Of a stretch of DNA of 7,866 bases, positions 5,602 to 7,866 are shown piece by piece. Positions within the stretch are counted from its first letter, which is position 1. Each line of letters starts with the position of its first letter. The translations under genes and the position numbers were made by a program. A model generated the notes under the pieces. The model saw only the letters and a program-made list of their open reading frames with translations, did not search any database and was not told where the DNA came from. This stretch comes from Bacteroidales bacterium UBA932 (GTDB taxonomy: Bacteria; Bacteroidota; Bacteroidia; Bacteroidales; UBA932). The stretch lies in NCBI GenBank assembly GCA_002293585.1, contig DBDM01000154.1, positions 15,761-23,626 on the forward strand, in the 5' to 3' direction.

Positions 5602-7866
5602 TTAGCGATACATTACCGTGATGTATCCTGTGAATTGTTTAGGTGTGCCGTCGAATGTAGCTGCGGCTCTATAAAAATAGGTGCCGGAGTGCACCGGACT
5701 GCCGTTGGATATACCGCTCCAGCCGTCGTCGCCTTTGTAGATCAAAGTGCCGTTGCGGGTATAAATTTCTACCTGGTAGCCGGGTAGGAATATGGCATTG
5801 GCATTGCCTTCCGCCGGCGTGAAAGCAGTGGCGGCCGACCACTCGGGTTTCAATTCGTAGTCGCCTTCTACTTCGCAATCATGCCCGTCGATAGCCGACA
5901 CGCTTATGTGGTACGTATTATAATCGTTAGGGCCTAATACCGGCGCACCGTTGATGCCGGTCTGCCCATACATTAATCCTGCCGGCAGGTCGCCCCGGAA
6001 GGTGTAATGCACCGGCGGCTCGCCGTGCAGTGTCTCGAATGGCAGTGTGTAGGGTTTAAGCCTTTTGTAATTGGGTAACATTACGGGGTATAACTCCAGT
6101 GCCGGATAGGCGTCGAGGTGGAGCGTGTCTTTATGACTGCCGCATTGCGCCACGGTAGCGGTGACTATGATAGTAACAGGGCCGGTAACACTTTCTACCT
6201 TGTCGGGCTGCCAGGTGAGGTCGCCCACCGAACGGATCACCTCCGGCTTAAAAGGTACGCCGTAGCATACGGAACTGTCTTCTACTACTTCTACAAAAGG
6301 CAATGCGATTGATTGCACGTTGAGGTACGCGAAATGGGAACTGCATTCATTGACGGCCACCACCCTGAATATTTCGTCTTTTTTAATTTGCACCCTCGGA
6401 GGGTTACCCGTCAGCGCAGTGTAGGGATCGTTGGCGTTATACCAGGTATATGTTCCTATGTGCCCGGTAACGTTGAGCGGTATAATGTCATTGTAGCAAA
6501 CGCTGGTATCGCCCCTGGTTTGCGCTAATGCGTCGGGAGTGCGGTGAATGGTTGCCTGGTCGGTTGTGCTGCCGCAGGTGTTGGAAGCGGTTACCGTAAA
6601 CGTAGATGTTTCTTCGATAACTACCATTGGCAATTGCAGTGGGGAGTCCCACACGAGATCTCCGATAGATCCGGGAAGTGTATACAAGACCACAACAGCG
6701 CCTTTGCAAACGCTCGTGTCAGGCATGGCTTCCACCTTTGGATGATCCTCCACGTTGACAACCTTGGAGTCGACACTTCCTGTGGGAATGCAACTGTTCT
6801 TGACCGTTACCCTCAATAGGTAAATCCCCGGATCCACCATATAGGGGAAAGAAATTTCCTGCCCGTTATGTTCCCATTTCAATTCGGTGCCTTCCGCTTC
6901 CGTGGAAGTGATGTTGATCCCGTTGGTTACGCAACAGGAAGGCGCAGCGGATATGATATCGCTTATGCTGCTTCTGTCGGAAATAACACGAAGTACGCCA
7001 TAACCCATGATAGAGATCATTTCCGAACATTGTTGCTTATAAGTGACCTGTACGTTGAAATCACCGGTAGTGAAAGGACTGATAACAGAGCTCGGAGGAA
7101 ACTCATCGACGAAAAGAACCGAGCCGCTCTCCACATAATTATAGTTAATGACATTGTTGGTAGAGAGGTCGATCTGGCCACCCTGGTCGAAACAAAAAGC
7201 TGTGGTGTCACGATCCTGACCGTTCATAAACATTTTCGGCCGATCAATGACATTGATGGGGAATGAAAATACGTAGGTGCTATCGCTTAGGTCGGTGGGC
7301 CTTCGGTGGTTAACCTTAACTTCTATGTTGTACGTTCCTGCGCCGGTGGGCTTCACCACATAACGGTGAAGATGGGTGGACGAAGCTGTTTGCTGAGCGG
7401 TAAGAGGGGCGTTGGTGCAGGTCCAGGTGGAGCCGGTCAAAAAATCGCAGACCGGCGGCGTGAAACTGTAGGTTAACGAATCGCCCAAGCATAAATTAGG
7501 CTCGGCAAAATAAGCATATCCGTTGTTCACAACAACCATCGAGGTCGGTTTATCATTATGGATCCGCAAGGTGTAAGTGCCGGTAGCGGTAGTGTTCTTT
7601 TCGTCATAGTCGGAATAAAAATTAACGGTATAGCCGACGTTCAATACATCGTCGAGAACATTATGCACCACTATCCGGTAGCGGAATTCTTGAGGCTCCG
7701 GTATCTTGTCCACAGTATAGTTTTCCAATCCGGTAAACGTAATACTGTTTATCTTGTCGCAGCGGTAGGAAGTAATAAAGAAAGTAATATCTTCCCCTTT
7801 ACAAACAACCCGTGCACTGTCCGGTTTGGGATCGTCGGGGCGGCGCATGGCATGGCTGTAAGTAGC
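5602..7866 (-). CDS. Large multi-domain surface protein with type B T9SS (gliding motility-associated) C-terminal domain, partial at the N-terminus
   Basis: The frame stays open to the right edge (754 codons visible); the Met at 7848 is internal, has no signal peptide after it, and is not proposed as the start. Counting from that Met, the visible part is a chain of beta-rich Ig/PKD-like units opening with a Cys motif: VVCKGED (14-20), NLCLGDS (118-124), AFCFDQG (217-223), SCCVTNG (304-310), then three close repeats DTSVCKG (377), DTSVCYN (447) and DSSVCYG (524), 70 and 77 residues apart. Each of these three has a second cysteine 41-50 residues later, a likely disulfide. Residues about 597-660 resemble a putative Ig domain ('LPAGLMYGQTGINGAPVLG'). 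The end, about 671-748, is the gliding motility-associated sorting domain: FTPAEGNANAIFLPGYQVEI, 'DDGWSGISNG' and a GYITVMYR end. It is probably exported by the T9SS and attached to or released from the cell surface; binding target unknown. The PorP/SprF-like gene follows 15 bp later. Confidence 0.88.
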   Translation of the reverse strand, partial: ATYSHAMRRPDDPKPDSARVVCKGEDITFFITSYRCDKINSITFTGLENYTVDKIPEPQEFRYRIVVHNVLDDVLNVGYTVNFYSDYDEKNTTATGTYTLRIHNDKPTSMVVVNNGYAYFAEPNLCLGDSLTYSFTPPVCDFLTGSTWTCTNAPLTAQQTASSTHLHRYVVKPTGAGTYNIEVKVNHRRPTDLSDSTYVFSFPINVIDRPKMFMNGQDRDTTAFCFDQGGQIDLSTNNVINYNYVESGSVLFVDEFPPSSVISPFTTGDFNVQVTYKQQCSEMISIMGYGVLRVISDRSSISDIISAAPSCCVTNGINITSTEAEGTELKWEHNGQEISFPYMVDPGIYLLRVTVKNSCIPTGSVDSKVVNVEDHPKVEAMPDTSVCKGAVVVLYTLPGSIGDLVWDSPLQLPMVVIEETSTFTVTASNTCGSTTDQATIHRTPDALAQTRGDTSVCYNDIIPLNVTGHIGTYTWYNANDPYTALTGNPPRVQIKKDEIFRVVAVNECSSHFAYLNVQSIALPFVEVVEDSSVCYGVPFKPEVIRSVGDLTWQPDKVESVTGPVTIIVTATVAQCGSHKDTLHLDAYPALELYPVMLPNYKRLKPYTLPFETLHGEPPVHYTFRGDLPAGLMYGQTGINGAPVLGPNDYNTYHISVSAIDGHDCEVEGDYELKPEWSAATAFTPAEGNANAIFLPGYQVEIYTRNGTLIYKGDDGWSGISNGSPVHSGTYFYRAAATFDGTPKQFTGYITVMYR

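Noticed and set aside
7831..7848. ATG at 7848 as the start of the large surface protein
   Set aside because: The same frame continues to the window edge, no signal peptide follows the Met, and no ribosome site precedes it, so the gene most likely extends beyond the window.

Overview
The window reads as ordinary chromosome of a Bacteroidota (Bacteroidetes) bacterium, most likely from or near Bacteroidales. Four things point there. Protein ends at both edges belong to the type IX secretion system (T9SS), which is restricted to this phylum. The promoters match the phylum's TTTG / TAnnTTTG consensus. RsmG, Tgt and the LptF/LptG permease have Bacteroidetes-like sequences. The type B sorting domain is the short 'FLPGY' variant I associate with Bacteroidales. 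I see no IS element, integrase, CRISPR array, tRNA or rRNA.

Layout from left to right. Positions 1-105 hold the last 34 codons of a + strand protein ending in a type A T9SS sorting tail. Two back-to-back intrinsic terminators follow (127-160 and 190-219). They close that gene and the minus-strand rpmH gene (251-403, ribosomal protein L34, 50 aa). rpmH has its own promoter at 426-457, next to a perfect 24-bp palindrome (462-485) that contains the stop codon of the upstream gene rsmG. rsmG (468-1115, 16S rRNA m7G527 methyltransferase) overlaps by 10 bp the end of a membrane-bound family-2 glycosyltransferase gene (1106-2266). These three minus-strand genes run glycosyltransferase, rsmG, rpmH.

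An 81-bp divergent promoter region (2267-2347) separates them from a + strand pair: tgt (2348-3490, tRNA-guanine transglycosylase for queuosine) and an LptF/LptG-family lipopolysaccharide export permease (3547-4635). The junction of this pair is a period-7 repeat array (3479-3543) that supplies the last Tgt codons and a false upstream start for the permease.

The permease gene meets the next gene tail to tail with no base between the two stop codons. The last two genes are on the minus strand and form a T9SS cassette: a large multi-domain surface protein with a type B C-terminal sorting domain (5602-7866, cut by the right edge), then a PorP/SprF-family outer-membrane partner (4636-5586). The expected relationship is that the PorP/SprF-like protein helps the type B protein leave through the T9SS.

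No wholly new system is evident. The points most worth a second look are the Tgt that lacks all three zinc cysteines, the heptamer array at the tgt/lptG junction, the palindrome at the rsmG stop beside the rpmH promoter, and the self-contained secretion pair. In three genes (glycosyltransferase, tgt, lptG) the longest open frame begins inside a promoter or repeat, so downstream starts are given here.
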